In this document: one piece after another, positions 12,792-26,057 of the stretch | Numbering within the stretch: position 1 is the stretch's first letter | Layout: every line of letters starts with the position of its first letter | Source: Sisyra terminalis | Taxonomy: Eukaryota; Arthropoda; Insecta; Neuroptera; Sisyridae | Direction of reading: 5' to 3' | Assembly: GCA_958496175.1 (NCBI GenBank) | Contig: OY292274.1 | Coordinates: 2,666,001 to 2,730,000, forward strand | Length of the DNA: 64,000 nucleotides | Position numbers and translations under genes: made by a program | Notes under the pieces: generated by a model | Database searches by the model: none | Told to the model about the DNA's origin: nothing | The model's input: only the letters and a program-made list of their open reading frames with translations

Positions 12792-13102
12792 TAGAACAAT
12801 TTGGTATAATACTATTCGCTGACAAACAATTAAAGAAATTAAAAATCTAGTTATCCAACTTTTTTCCTAATTTATAAAAAAAATAAATCTGCAAATGTAT
12901 GCCTAAACTTTTGTTAAAGAAAAAACCATTAAAATTATCAATTCGTTTTTTTGAAACTTTCACTAACTTCTTCTTAAAACAGTCGGTTGATCTTAATGCT
13001 TTCAATAGCTTCCTGTTTAACAGTTGCATAACTTGCACTATTTTCTACTAAATAAATCAACGTATCCTTAAAGTTCGATCGAACCCAGGTTAAGAACCAC
13101 TG
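12792..13102. other. Intergenic stretch, possible hAT-type fragment
   Basis: On the minus strand, GCAGTGGTTCTTAACCTGGG near 13,085-13,105 resembles hAT-type transposon termini. It runs into a frame of about 70 codons with no recognised domain. The call is tentative. Confidence 0.3.
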
Positions 13103-13240
13103 CTTTATAACAACTTTAGTGACTCTAGGGTTAATAAAAATTCGTAAATCGAGAAATATTGAAAATTTGCTCCCTACGAGATTCGAACCCACCAACAATT
13201 AATTTTGGAGCGGCCACCTTGACCACTTGGCCACCAGTAA
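13103..13240 (-). repeat. tRNA-derived SINE fragment
   Basis: Read on the minus strand, a GGTGGCCAAGTGGTCAAGG block (A-box-like, about 13,218-13,236) is followed about 40 bp later by GGTTCGAATC (B-box-like, 13180-13189), then by an AT-rich body ending with a CCCTAGAGTCACTAAAG block. The layout is that of the internal RNA polymerase III promoter of a Ser/Leu-type tRNA. No full cloverleaf can be drawn and no anticodon arm is intact, so this is a SINE head rather than a tRNA gene. A second, shorter copy lies at about 45,576-45,677. Confidence 0.6.
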
Positions 13241-15636
13241 GTAAAATATTTTGTTTACTTTAAAGAAAAAATATGGCTTTTACTTTTGGATAGAGTTTCA
13301 TGAATAATTTTGATATGGTTTATGGTTCACTTCTGAATCATTTTAAAAGTTTTTCTTTTCAAATTTCTTGCACCATCTACCTCTCAGCAATAATTACAAT
13401 GTGTCATACATTCAGCACTCGTGTCAAATTACACAACTAACAATATTCAAGAAGAGACATCTCTACTATGGAATGGACACTCATGTGAGATGCTTAACAT
13501 CCGCATAACTATCCAACAGATTCAAATATTAAAAGTAAAAGCAAAAAATTTATTTTCGAAAATAGTTAATTCTTGTCTCTAAGCAGCTATAAATTATAAA
13601 AATGAAATATATTCGATGAAAGTTTTTATAAGTATATCAACAAACACTTTTATTTATTGTAATTTTTTTAGAATTTTCCCAAAAATATATCTTGCAAAAT
13701 GTTTTGTACTACAGTTTGTACTCTTATCATCTAGTGGTAGTATAAGTGAACGTTGGAAACCTTTTTAAGACATTTTATTTACTCTTATAACGTGTTAAGT
13801 TTTTGCTGGATACTAAAACCCTTTGGGAATGATGGTATATATTTATCTATTTCATTGATTTTTCACCAAACTCGCAGATTGACCATTGCAATTTTGAACT
13901 GTAACAGTTTAAAAGTTTTGTTCCAATTCACATTTATACTAAGGAACAATATTTTCTTTCAGGTAAAGCTTTATCCGAAACATAGAGATCACATGCATAG
14001 TTTCCCCTAAAAATAGTGATATACGTAAATTGTGTTTGATTTACCTATCAGATAGTTTTATATCTATTATATAACTATCGTTAGAGTATGGTCTTTTATC
14101 CATGAATGAAAATACCTTCTCTTTAAGGAAGCCTTACCAAATATGACACTTACAAGAATGTTATAAGTCATTTATTACTCAATCTAAACTAAGCAACGTT
14201 TTTATATTTCTTCATTCTTTCATTTAAAATGCTAATTTAATTTATTTTATAAATTTAATACAACAATATTTTTCTGATATATTAATAGTATGTCTAAAAA
14301 CCAATGTCAAATAAAATTACAAAGACATCATTCATTGTAATTAAATTAAATTTTCTTTGAACAAATTGATTCTCAAATGAATATGAATATTTAAAAAAAA
14401 AATACAACCAAAAAGGTTCATTTCAAATGATAAAAAATACATTTCAATGTTTGAAATCGATAAGTTTGGTTAAATGCTTTATGTCATCCCTTATCAATTT
14501 CTTCAGAAGACACATTACATTCATCTTAATCCTTCCTGAATCACCTAAAATGTATATATATTTAAATTTATTTAAGACTCCTGTAAAATAAAACAGATCC
14601 CAGAATATATTATCATTTACATTTCAACCATTGTCATTAAAGCCATCGATTTATCAATACAAAACGTATTTAATATTAAAATATTCAATTTTATTTTAAT
14701 AGGAAACATTTTCTTTTATTACTGAGTTTATTTAAATGTTAAATGATACATTTTATTGAATGTAATGACTTAATATTCGCAGCCCTGGACCGATGACATA
14801 AAACTGCTGGATTTCATTTTTTACTACTCGGCAATAAAACAACGAAAATGATGAGAGGAAAGCATAGATCATAGTAGGCAAAGTGAACGGTGAGGTTTTT
14901 CTTCAACAATATCGTCAAAATTTTGGAACTCTAATGCATATTGCATTGCAACTGCATACAACTCATATCCCAAACCTTACCAAAATAATATTTCCAGTTG
15001 TTCTGACTGAATTCTTCTAATACAATAAGCGATTTTTGATTGGTTCATTTAAAATAAACAATGTAAAAAAAAACATTTATTATCATCTAGTCAATAACGA
15101 TGAAATCAAAACAGAAACCAATCTTATTGCTGGAATTGATACACATAAATTAAAAAAATAAAATTAAAATTAAAATAAGATAATTGTCCAAAGGTCCAAA
15201 TGAATAAATGCTACTCGGCGTTATCAAGTTTATTTATAAACCAAAATCAAATTGCAACAAAACTGCAACTGCTATTTTGGAAATATAAGGTGTATTTGTT
15301 GTATGGACTTAACAAGAAAACAATAATTTTATGGGAGAAGGGAATTAAAATACTTCCTTCTTTTTTTTTCTTAAAATTGTTGTTTATATTATTTTGTCTT
15401 ACTTAGAAGAGAGAGGTGTCTCAGTCATAGTATGAGTAAACTTGCTTTATTTCTATATTATTATTTTATTATTTTTATTATTTATTACCAGAATGTAATA
15501 CATATATTATACATATACATATACGTATATTATATTTTTTGTAAATTTAATGTTCGTTTTGTTCTTAATCGCAAATCTCCAAAATTTCTTTAGCAATCGT
15601 TTTGAATTTTTTACACAACATTGTATACATTAATTA
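13241..15636. other. Intergenic AT-rich stretch, no gene supported
   Basis: Open frames here (for example 13753-14010 and 15200-15406, both +) are low-complexity and unrecognised. An AT/TATA-rich simple-sequence tract lies at about 15,450-15,540. Confidence 0.45.
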
Positions 15637-16712
15637 GGGTGTCCGTTATTTCCCAAAATGATTTTTTTACAGCGATCGCCCCCTGAATTTTTAGTTTAAG
15701 ATATTGATATATTGATATATAAGATATTGATATATAAAAAAATTATCCAATACAATTAAGCTCTTAATTTCTTAATTAAACCGTACCGGAATAATGTTAC
15801 TTTTACCATTTAAATAACATGGGATTATTTGACTTTTTACTTTTAATTTTTTTTCTCAGAAACAAATGTATGAAAAGATTAAAGTTTAAATTATTCTGAC
15901 GTAAAATTTAACACTCAACAAAAAAGGTCTCTAATGAATTTTCGATTAAATCACTCCATTAAAAGATATTCAACATTTAACTTGTGCCTAATCTTGCAAT
16001 ATTTTCAACTTTTTGCTCATTTTTACTTTTTAACTATAAAATCATTGGTAGAGAAGATAAAAATTACAATCATTAGACCGCCAGTGATTATTTGTGTAAA
16101 TTTTCTGGCTTGAACTGAAAATTAAACAAAAAAAATCATTTTTTGACAATTAAATCAGGTGACATAAGATCCGAATTCGCTATTTTTTAAATATTTAAAT
16201 ATTTTATATTTATTTAATACAAGTTCCCAAAAAATAGTTTTTTTGTTTAATTTTCAGTTCAAGGCATAAAACTTACACAAATAATCACTGGCGCTCAATG
16301 ATAATAATTTTTATCTTCTCTTCCAATGATTTTATAGTTAAAAAGTAAAAATGAGCAAAAAGTTGATAATATTGCAAGATTTATATAAGGCACATGTTAA
16401 ATGTTGAGTAACTTTTAATGGAGTGATTTAATCGAAAATTCATTAGAGATCTTTTTTGTAGAGCGTCAAACTTTACGTCAAAATAATTGAATCATAAATC
16501 TTTCCATTAACTTGTTTCTGAGAAAAAAAATTAAAAGTAAAAAGTCAAATAATCCCATGTTATTTAAATGGTAAAATTAATATGATTCCGGCACGGTTTA
16601 ATCAAGAAATTAAGAGCCTGATTGTATTGGATAATTTTTTTCATATCTTAATCTTTTTTATATCTGGGGGCGATAGCTGTAAAAAAATCAATTTGGGAAA
16701 TAACGGACACTC
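15637..16712. mobile_element. Large foldback element, about 1.08 kb, arms about 500 bp
   Basis: The left end GGGTGTCCGTTATTTCCCAA and the right end (reverse complement GAGTGTCCGTTATTTCCCAA) lie just inside TA dinucleotides (15635-15636 and 16713-16714). The mirror similarity continues inward almost to the centre near 16,170. Shared blocks include the AACATGGGATTATTTGAC, CATTAGAGA and TGGAGTGATTTAATCG segments in inverted order. The arms differ by scattered substitutions and small indels. No protein is encoded. Confidence 0.88.
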
Positions 16713-19700
16713 TAACATATATACACGTATGTTTTTATTATATCAAAAAACTTAATATAGTCTCACATCAACAGATACAACGAAAGATGCTCCTAACTAT
16801 CAAGGAGGTTTTTAAGTCCTTATTTTTGCTCTAAATTCGATGTTTTCCTCAATATAGAGATTTTCTTCAAAACTTAATTGAAAAATGAATATTTTGAAGG
16901 TTAGTTCTATAGGTACAATAAGAAATGTGACGGAGGACAAATGGAGATGTTTATAAAGAATCATAGGGAAAAATCAAAAGATACTAATACTGATCACATT
17001 TCCATTACGTTTATTGGTATGAATTAAAAATGAAAAGAATATCTTTCATTTTATGCATCGGGATCAATGTGTAGTATAATTGGTTAGTCCTATAATAAAA
17101 ATTTATTGTGACTGATTAGATTAATAACTTTAATTTAAATAAAAAGTGACACTAACGAAATTTCAACCACTATTAGCGCTGCAATCGATTCAGTTGTCCC
17201 CACCATGACTTCGCTCCCGGCGAATAATAATAAAGACTGCCAACTGGCAGGACAACGTCTGTCAGGTTTAGCTAGTAATTTATAATTATTGATCATTATG
17301 CGGGATCAAAAAAATTTTAAACGGTATTGTTGATCAAAAACTTCCACCTTTCCAACAATAAGCCATATCCTTTTCGTTTTTTTTTAATTCCTGAACTGTC
17401 TTTAAACCATATTGCATTAAAAATTTTATTTATATTCTGTCCATGAAAAGTTTATCCTTTTCTTAATATAAAACTTTCTAAATAATTTAATAATTGTTTC
17501 ATGAGTTGTGAATTTAATTTTTTGTAACTTTGGTTTATCAAAATATTTAATATCAGTTGATAACGTTTACTAGAAAGCTTCTCTTTCACTTATTAAATAT
17601 TTACATTGAAAACCTATTCCCTCCTTTGATTCATTTTAATATATAATACAATATCCAGAGGTCTAATCCCTCACTATCTTACATAATTGAAGTCGATTGG
17701 CGATTTTAATTAGGCCAACGTAAACCGCTAAATGCTTAATTTCATTGTTTTTGACAAATATAATCACAAAGAAAATCCTTTAATTAGATTTAATTACTCT
17801 AAAGTAAATAATTATTGATCCATGATTCGTTTTAAAAGCTTTCGGCGGTTAGAGTTGCTATTTTTAAGCTCATTTAATTGATGGAGAAAAAATATATATT
17901 TACTAAACAGTAAATTTGTCACGACAATTTCCATCAAAGTTTCTCCCACGTACGAAATTTGTTTTCAATGAACTATTTAAATGAGCGTAAAAAATGAAAC
18001 GATTTTTTCTGTACATTAATATTTTATAGAGACGCTTTTCTACTCGTATGAGAGGGTGATATTTATAACTAAATATAATTGGAGTCTCTCTCATTAATTA
18101 TTATTTGTGCATAACTGTAATTGTTTTTTAATTTATCTAATTAATTACGTAGAAATTACAAACCAATTTGAAACTAAATAATAAATAATTTTAATTTGAA
18201 GTTGGCGTACAACATTTTCATTCCAATGATGATTTTATTGCAACAAAATATAAATTGATATAAACGCATTTAAAAGTGATCATTGATGTAGAATTTATGT
18301 TCAGTTATTTAATTGAGTATTTAAAGTTACTAAAAAAATATTTAATAAAATTATTTAAAAGTTTTCAATATGATCTATTTAAAAATGTTTTCAATTAAAA
18401 CGCAACGAAAAGTAAGTTTTCTAGTTACCTACTTTATCAATATTGAAAAGTTCAAATACGTTCAACACCACATCCCTTTCGTTTACACTACTAAGCTACA
18501 ACTTCTTTGTTTTGAATAAATAATTGGACGAAAAATGTTCAAGTTAATAAATTACAGTTTTGAAAACAAAAGTTTTGTTGACACGAAAAACTTTAACATT
18601 TCATTGTTTATTTTCTACAAAAAAAAAGCTCAATCATTTAAACAGCTAATGGTTTTACGTATAAAACGCTCCATTCTTAAATATTTAATATGTTTCCTGG
18701 AAAAATTGATACTATAAATTTTATAACGTTGTAATAAAGAAGTCAAAAAAGCTTGAAAAAAATATATAGTCTTATTGTTTTTCGGTTTTTGATATTGAAA
18801 CATAAAAATAAAACGATTTTTTTTATCATTTTTATTTATTGTAGTTAAAAACGGTTTTGTAATTTTATTTGGGAAAAGAGAGAGCTTGAGCAGAATTTTG
18901 CAATCACACATTTGAGCATCGGTCTGGAAAAGGGTTGATTTCTTCCGTAATTCTATATGATTTGAATTAGGTTCTTATGAGATTTCTGCAAAATTATGAA
19001 TCCATCATTACCACCCAACTTAAATTTATGCTCGGCGTTTGATTGCAAACTTTAGCTTTATAAGCGCAAATACAACACCGTGCTTATGACTTTATTTTTA
19101 GCAAATACGACAAATATGGTGAATATTTCTCGTTTGTATAAATTGTTAACTTCCACATTAATAATATCTTTTGTTGTATTATAAGCCATAGTATTGCATT
19201 TGCGTTGAATTCAAGTTGAAATTAACCACTAATTGGCAATGTGAGAGCTCCGGAAATTCATAACTACGCGTGATGAACATTATTACAAATGCAGAGAACT
19301 TTCAAGTATTTAAGGTGATTTATTTTATTTAAGATTAATGGTAACGGTGTTTAAATACATTTCAAACATAAATTAGTTTTAATTAGTTTAAATGAAGTCT
19401 TCAACTGTAAATTAATAATAATCTTCTACAGTATTCAAAACATTTTCTAAAACAAAAACCTTTTGAAGTCTTTCTTTAAATTTAATTTGTGGAAAAATAT
19501 TTTATACATTATTCAAATAAACCAAACGCCTAGTGTGTCATGCCTTCATTGATTTGTTGCTGAACTGTACTTTTTTCGGTAAAAATAACGATAGTTGTAT
19601 TGATTTATCGTGAAAATAAACAAGAAAGAATTTATATGCCAGCAATAAATTATAAAAAATCTTAGATTAATATTTATGAAGATACGAACGAGATATTAGC

Positions 19701-19997
19701 TGAGTGTGCAACTCAATAGTTAACACGTCCAAAACTTTATCAAGGCTGTGAAAATTTCTAGATAATCATAAGTAGGCAATATCCGTTGAGCTTTCTAAAA
19801 GCTCAAAAGTAATCTTTCATTTTACATTATCTTAATAAGCTTTATTTTTTAGCATTTGGTAAGAAGAGGCTTTTCATTAAAACCTAACCATATTATTAAT
19901 AAAACTAGGCTGATAAGCTTATTCGTAGACAATCAAGCACCAATTAAAACTAGCAAATCTTTCCAAACTGGTTTGAAAGTATATGAAGCCCATCACT
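16713..19997. other. Intergenic AT-rich stretch with one less AT-rich island
   Basis: At 17205-17285 a 26-codon frame begins in a good initiation context (CCACCATGA) inside a short GC-richer patch. It is too short to call a gene. The remaining frames (17903-18094, 18535-18717, 18630-18911) are low-complexity. Confidence 0.4.
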
Positions 19998-20509
19998 CAG
20001 CTGGTGACATTCAACAAAGCGGTTAGTATCCGAAGTTATTTTGGGTATCTAGTTACTCTTAAAAAAAGAACTTAAATACTAATCTTTAGTAACTTTTAAG
20101 ATATTTAAAAAGATACTTTATTAGTAACTTTGCATATTATGTATGAAATAAATTTCTCAACGTTGTACGTAAAGTTGACAGATAATTAAAAAATGTTTTT
20201 CGTATATTTTATTTAATTTAAGAAAAAGGAAAGTTTGTATATTTAATCCCTTATAAACACAACACATTTTAAAAACGATAGAATCTTAATTAAAAGTAAG
20301 AATATAAATTTAATTATTTTAAACAACATAAATCTGGTGTCTTATCTCTCGGTATCTCGATATCTAAGATACTTTTTAAGTTGGAAGATACTGTTCTTTT
20401 TAAACAGTATCTAACATACTAGTTACTTTTTGTTAAAAATACAGGAACTATGGTATAGTATCTTAGATACTTGAAAGTAACTAAGATACTTTTTCCTGGC
20501 AACTCTGAT
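19998..20509. repeat. Degenerate TIR element rich in AGTATCTTAGATACTTT words
   Basis: The block contains many copies of the words AGTATCT, TAGTTACTTT and AAGATACTTT in both orientations. It ends on the right with AAGATACTTTTTCCTGGCAA followed by CTCTG. The right end looks like a hAT-type terminus, but the left end is too diverged to pair with it and I found no target duplication. Boundaries are approximate. Confidence 0.45.
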
Positions 20510-21683
20510 TTCAAAGACAGATCTGATCAACTAGAACTAAGAATAACTCTAAAGTGTAATAGTCCTTTTAGGACACAGTACAGAAAAACTCTCAATAGAA
20601 GTTTCCAAAACTAAGAGGAAGCTCAACAATAAATTTTGATTATTATCAAAATCAAAACGTTAAGTACTCTAAAACCATCAGCATAGTTCAATATATTTTA
20701 GTTCTTTAACTTTTGTTTGAATGTGTTAATAGCTTTCAATTGATACTTGAAACAATTAAGCTCAAACGATTATGAGTTTGTTAAGTTCAAATGCGATAAT
20801 TATACAACGATAGTGTCATAATTCCTTTCTTACGAAAAAAAAAAACGATTAGACATCAATTGAGTATTTAATTACTTTAATAATTAATTTTGCATGATTA
20901 TGCATCAATAATGAAATAATTTACCTTCTTAGTATTCCTTCTACAGAAGAAAATTATTCATAACGGTGAGGAAAATTTTCATAGAATTACTTTTGCATTT
21001 TTTATACATAACGATCGTTCTACACAAAGACAAAGCTAATATTTTTAAAGTTTTACTATTATTTTTATCAAATCTCGTTCTTTATAATTCATTTTTAATT
21101 TCTGAAATTACTATCTGGTCGCTAGAAAGTAGAACTTGTGTTATTAAAAATTAATTTAAAGAATAGTGCATAAGAGTCTAATACTCGTATGTGTTTTTAA
21201 ATCAATATATTTTAAAACAAATAGATATAAAACCATAGTTTCTATTATTTTTGTCAAATATTTTATCTTTTTAGTGTCAGTAATAGTAGAATGAAAGTTT
21301 ATATTATTAGTAGAATTAATAAAAAAAAAAGTTTTAATATACGACAGCCAATAAGCATTAACTAAAATAGAACCATTTTACGACTCACCAAGGATATAAG
21401 AACTTAAGACATTTAAAAAATATTGAATCTCGGTATTTCGCGTTGCTTAGTATAATGAGCATAAAAATGATTACTAAAGTTTTTCATTAAAGTATGCAGA
21501 ATAGACTGTAGTATAAAATATACGATTTAGTTGTTATCATAATAAACAATGAAAATGTTAATCGGATTATATGTTTGTTATTCTTTTATGTGAAAACAGG
21601 TTTGGACAAAAGTTTTTAAACTGTTGAGTATTTTTAACAGATTCGTGGAGCGTTAATGAAGTTATAGATTTTAAAATATATTG
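20510..21683. other. Intergenic AT-rich stretch, nothing supported
   Basis: Only low-complexity sequence is seen. The frame at 20966-21154 (+) is short and unrecognised. Confidence 0.45.
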
Positions 21684-21908
21684 GGCTCAAGTCCATTTTA
21701 GCACACCCCCAATCTAGCAACGTTGCATTTTCGACTTTGTTCTTAATTTAATTCGTGATATTTTTGTTAGTTCAATTCTAATATGGTATGATTCTCTCTT
21801 TTGTGGCTAAATTTTCATTATGGACCGATTTAATCGCGAATTCAATTAAAAACAAAGTCGAAAATGCAACGTTTCCAGATTGTGGGTGTGCTAAAGTACA
21901 CTTGAGCC
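21684..21908. mobile_element. MITE family M, copy 1 (225 bp)
   Basis: The left end GGCTCAAGTCCATTTTAGCA mirrors the right end (reverse complement GGCTCAAGTGTACTTTAGCA). The inverted repeat continues through GCATTTTCGACTTTGTT to about 75 bp per arm. Related copies lie at 40586-40812 and 56114-56299. Non-coding. Confidence 0.8.
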
Positions 21909-22066
21909 ATGTGTTGATTTGAATGAAGCTATTTGTTAATTTTTTTTAAATATCAATTTATTGAAGCAAATATATACAAAGGTGGATAAGATATTGCGTT
22001 TTCAAGAAAAAAATAACAAGCATGCAATCATACTTACACATTCAACATTTTTATTGTTTGGATATA
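21909..22066. other. Short spacer between MITE and mariner copy
   Basis: AT-rich spacer without recognisable content. Confidence 0.4.
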
Positions 22067-22984
22067 AAGGATGTTTCAATAAGACCACAAGATTTGAATT
22101 GCGCGCCATGTTCGACAGTCATAATGTTACATGATTATGGGGTGACAAATCGAAAGTAGATAGATGGGAGTTAGTAAACATAAAGTAGTAGACTATGAAC
22201 AGCGAAGAGAATTCACCAGTTGGATCCTTGAGCAGCCTGCTGATTTTGCAAACGAAATCATTTTCAGTATTGAGGCTATATTCACCTCGATAGCTTCGTG
22301 AATAGGCAAAACTGTCGCATTTGGGGCTTAGAAAATCCACGAATGGTTCATCAGAAAGCAATATATCCACAACGGGTCACTGTATGGTGTGCATTATGGT
22401 CTGGAGGAATAATTGGAACGTTTTTCTTCGAAAACGAATAAAGTAATGCAGTAACGGTGAGTGGCGAACCTTATCGTGATATGACAACAGTTTCTTGTGC
22501 CTCATTTGGAAGCTATTGATTCTGACAACATGTGGTTTTAGTAGGACGGTGCCACATACCATATCACCCGTAAAACATTGACGATCTTGCAGGACTTTGC
22601 TTCTAGTCGGGTCATTTCCCGATTTGGTGACCAGAATTGAAAACCTCCACGTTCTTGCGATTTAACGCCTTTAGATTTCTGGCTATGAGATTATCTGAAG
22701 TTATAGGTTTATGCCAATGAGCCTGCAACCATCGAAGCATTGAAAGCCGAAATTAGACGCTGTGTCAATGAAATACCACCACATGTATTCAATAAGGTTA
22801 TTGAAAATTTCATCAAAAGGGTGTGCAAATCCCAGCAAAGCCATGGCGGCTATTTAAAAGAAATTTCTTTCATACATAACTCCCAAATGTATATTTTCTA
22901 AATCAATAAATATTTCATTATTTTGCTACAGAAAATCATGCTTTATTGGACTCTGAAATCTTGCGCTTTTATTGAAGCATTTTT
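22067..22984 (+). pseudogene. Tc1/mariner deletion derivative with dead transposase
   Basis: Terminal repeats AAGGATGTTTCAATAAGACC (left) and the matching but worn right end lie inside TA (22065-22066 and 22985-22986). The plus strand encodes pieces of a Tc1/mariner catalytic domain: an FANEIIFS block before the first catalytic Asp region, then VWCALWSGGIIGTFFFENE, VTVSGEPYRDM, and a C-terminal NRSIES-like block corresponding to the PATIEALKA region. Stops and frameshifts separate them. The helix-turn-helix part is deleted. The minus-strand frames at 22119-22370 and 22377-22562 are shadows of this remnant. Confidence 0.87.
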
Positions 22985-22986
22985 TA

Positions 22987-24851
22987 TCATAAAAACTAAA
23001 ACCTCTTTTTATAGTTTATAATTTAGAGCTTACACTCTATATATTCAATAATTTTAGTCTTTAATTATAATTGAATAATAATTTTTAAGCGCAACGTATC
23101 TCTATTTTTAAAATGTTAATTTAAAGTATTAAATTAAACTTATAAAAAATCGATTCAAAAACAAGTTGATGATGAATGATTGGAGGACAAAATATTTAGA
23201 GCGCAAAAGTCCAAGTCTATTCTACATCCAAAATAAATAACTCTTTATAGTATTAACATAATAAAAAGGTTATATATTGTGCCATTTTGACACCGAAAAA
23301 AGTAAAGTTTAGTATATATTGAATTCAATATCACAATTATGGAAGACACTCGAAAGGTACGTATACAAATATTTGAAGCTCCTTGTTTAATAAGTGACTC
23401 ATATTTAAATTGCGAAGGCTTCTAAAATTACGATGCCGTAGGCCACCAACCTAATTAGACTACGCATAAAATTTAACACTATTTATTATTAAGATTTTTA
23501 CAAAGCATATTTAGTAATTATAAAGAAAGAGATCGGATATAAGTTGAAATATAACATTTTAAAAATATTAGCTTTTCTTTGTGTAGAACGAATATTGTTT
23601 ATGAAAAATTCAAAAGCAATTCTTTGAAACTTTTTCTCAGCGTTGTGAATAATTTTCGTCTTTAGATACTTAGAATGAAAATTATTTTATTATTGATACA
23701 CATTCCAACGATATTTATTGTTAAAGTAATTTACAATTTAAGGCGTAATGGAAGTGTAGTCAATATATAAAAAATAAATGGTGAATTTATACATGGCTTG
23801 GTTTAAAGTTAAAACGATGTGGGAGAATGTACCAAACTATACCTTCTATCACAATCTAAGAAATATATAATAAAAATTTTGGCGTCTTAAAAATTTTTCC
23901 TTTGTTATTTTAGAGAAATGGGAAAAGAATAAATCACGAACGAGAAGACACGATTTCGATTAATTCATTCGAAATTAACAAGAAAGAAGACTAACAATCT
24001 AAAAATTGATTTTTAGTATGTTTGAAAATTGTACCTACTCGTATGTGTAGCTTAATAGATGAACGGGTTCATTATTTAGTTGAAAATTGTATGTAAATTC
24101 CCCCGTTGACTGGGGTGAATGCAAACCGCGAATCGTAATTGAACTCTCGTACTTTTCGCATCACACATTACACAAATATCCTTCCATTCTTTTTCGAATT
24201 GGAGAAATTCTATTCGCTATTCAGCAGTCAAACGTTTTATCTTCGAATCATTTTAAAACATTTCACCTACGAATCTACGACACATGAAGATGGGATAACT
24301 AATACGATATATTGCTTACAATTGGATTTTAAAGCGACGTTAGATGTATTTTTGTAGTCGCGTTTTAAGCAGATAATGCTTTTCACTTAATTACCTTTTC
24401 ATTGGAGCATTGAATTCATTATTATATACATTTCATTGAACACTACAAATACAGAAAATGGAAATTTATAAACTGTTCTCATTTTCCTTATGGCATAATT
24501 TTTTCTATTTGCTTTTTTTTTCAAAGCAACGTTACAAAAAACCTAAATTTCATATTATGCAATTAGTTTACTACCTAGTACTCACAACTTCGTTTGCTTG
24601 ACGGATACATATCGAATATTTTTTCTTAAAAATAAGTATTATCGTAACTGGATAAAATGTATCCTTATAAGAATTAAAAACTACTGGTTTTGTGAAGCTT
24701 GATCAAAATAAACGTGAAACTTTTGGTTCATTGGTTCATGGCTCAACTATTATTTGGAAATAATAGTGTATGTATCATTGGTTTTCGACAAAGGTGCCAT
24801 AAGCCAAAAATTGTCAATTTTGAGATATGTGTATTATTATATTTGAAAATG
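22987..24851. other. Intergenic stretch, no gene supported
   Basis: A less AT-rich patch at about 24,090-24,330 carries two overlapping plus-strand frames of 66 and 72 codons with no recognised motif. No splice-consistent continuation was found. Confidence 0.4.
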
Positions 24852-26057
24852 GGTCAGTCCAAATAAAGTGGTCCAAAAATAAATGAAATGGTTGCTCGAC
24901 CATTTTAAAAAAAAAAAAAATTTGTGTGCTATCACCCAAACATGTTGGCAGTTCAAATTCATCATTATTTTAATTTTATTGTTTTTAGTTTTCCGGTGGT
25001 GGCCATATTAGTTTTACTAGGCGCAGACATTTTCGCACTGTTAAGGGTTTGCAGAAACTTGATTATCTCAGGCTCTATTTGTCCTATCAAAATGAAACAA
25101 CAAGCAGTGTGTTCATAAAAATATAAGCTATAAAGTTGTAATGAGAAGTTTTCACCTAAACAGCTCTAAACAGCTGTCGAACACCAAGATTAGTTGATGA
25201 CTATGGGTAGTGGGTACGTACATACATTATTAGCTTTCACAAAGAAGTATATGTTTTAAATTTAAGATATAAATAACAGTTAGCCCAGAGTATATGTTGT
25301 TTTGTGTAAAATGCCCTTTTTGAAGTATATGTTACATATTAAATGGTCAAATACATTATATTCACCTACTGAAATATACATTATTTTGACATTTTGTGCT
25401 TGCAATACCCTGCTCCTAGTCAAATCTCAAACTTTAAATTTTAGGTGCATAATACTATTATACAGTACTATAATGAGGTGATATTTCAGATTATCTGGTC
25501 CCCCACCAGAGATATTGAGCTCAGAAAATTGCAAATTTTGAAAATATCCAAATTTTGTTATTCTTTATTTTAAAAAGGCTTAAATTCTCAGACTTCAAAT
25601 TTTGTTTTTGAATACAACTAGTACCTAATTGTTTGCAAAAAAAGTTTTAACGCGTAGACTCTTTCCCTTCCTTCACAATCTTTCCGTGAAAATTGGAGTT
25701 TTTACAAATGAGAGCTAAAAATTTAGGCTGAAATTTCATCCCTTAGAATTACATTTAGGTGAAAACGTCTTATTACAACTTTATAGCTTATATTTTCATG
25801 AACACACTGCTTGTTGTTTCATTTTGATAGGACAAATAGAGCCTGAGATAATCAAGTTTCTGCAAACCCTTAACAGTGCGAAAATGTCTGCGCCTAGTAA
25901 AACTAATATGGCCACCACCGGAAAACTAAAAACAATAAAATTAAAATAATGATGAATTTGAACTGCCAACATGTTTGGGTGACAGCAAAAAAATAAATCA
26001 AAATTAAAAAAAATAGTCAAGCGACCAGTGCTGGACCGACTGAATTGGACTGAACCA
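24852..26057. mobile_element. Foldback element, about 1.2 kb, arms about 250 bp
   Basis: The left end GGTCAGTCCAAATAAAGTGG mirrors the right end (reverse complement GGTTCAGTCCAATTCAGTCG). A highly similar inverted block follows at 24930-25160 and 25750-25990, covering the CACCCAAACATGTTGGCAG word through the GAACACACTGCTTG word. Because the blocks are nearly identical, both arms show the same 60-codon open frame (24924-25118 + and 25796-26125 -). The 600-bp centre is unique. The frame is more likely a by-product of repeat conservation than a gene. Confidence 0.78.

Noticed and set aside
13150..13240. Possible functional tRNA gene on the minus strand
   Set aside because: A- and B-box-like words are present but no acceptor or anticodon stem closes and a second degenerate copy exists, so a SINE is more likely.
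24924..25118. 64-codon frame repeated at 25796-26125 on the other strand
   Set aside because: It lies in the arms of a foldback element; its duplication follows from the inverted repeat and it has no recognisable domain.
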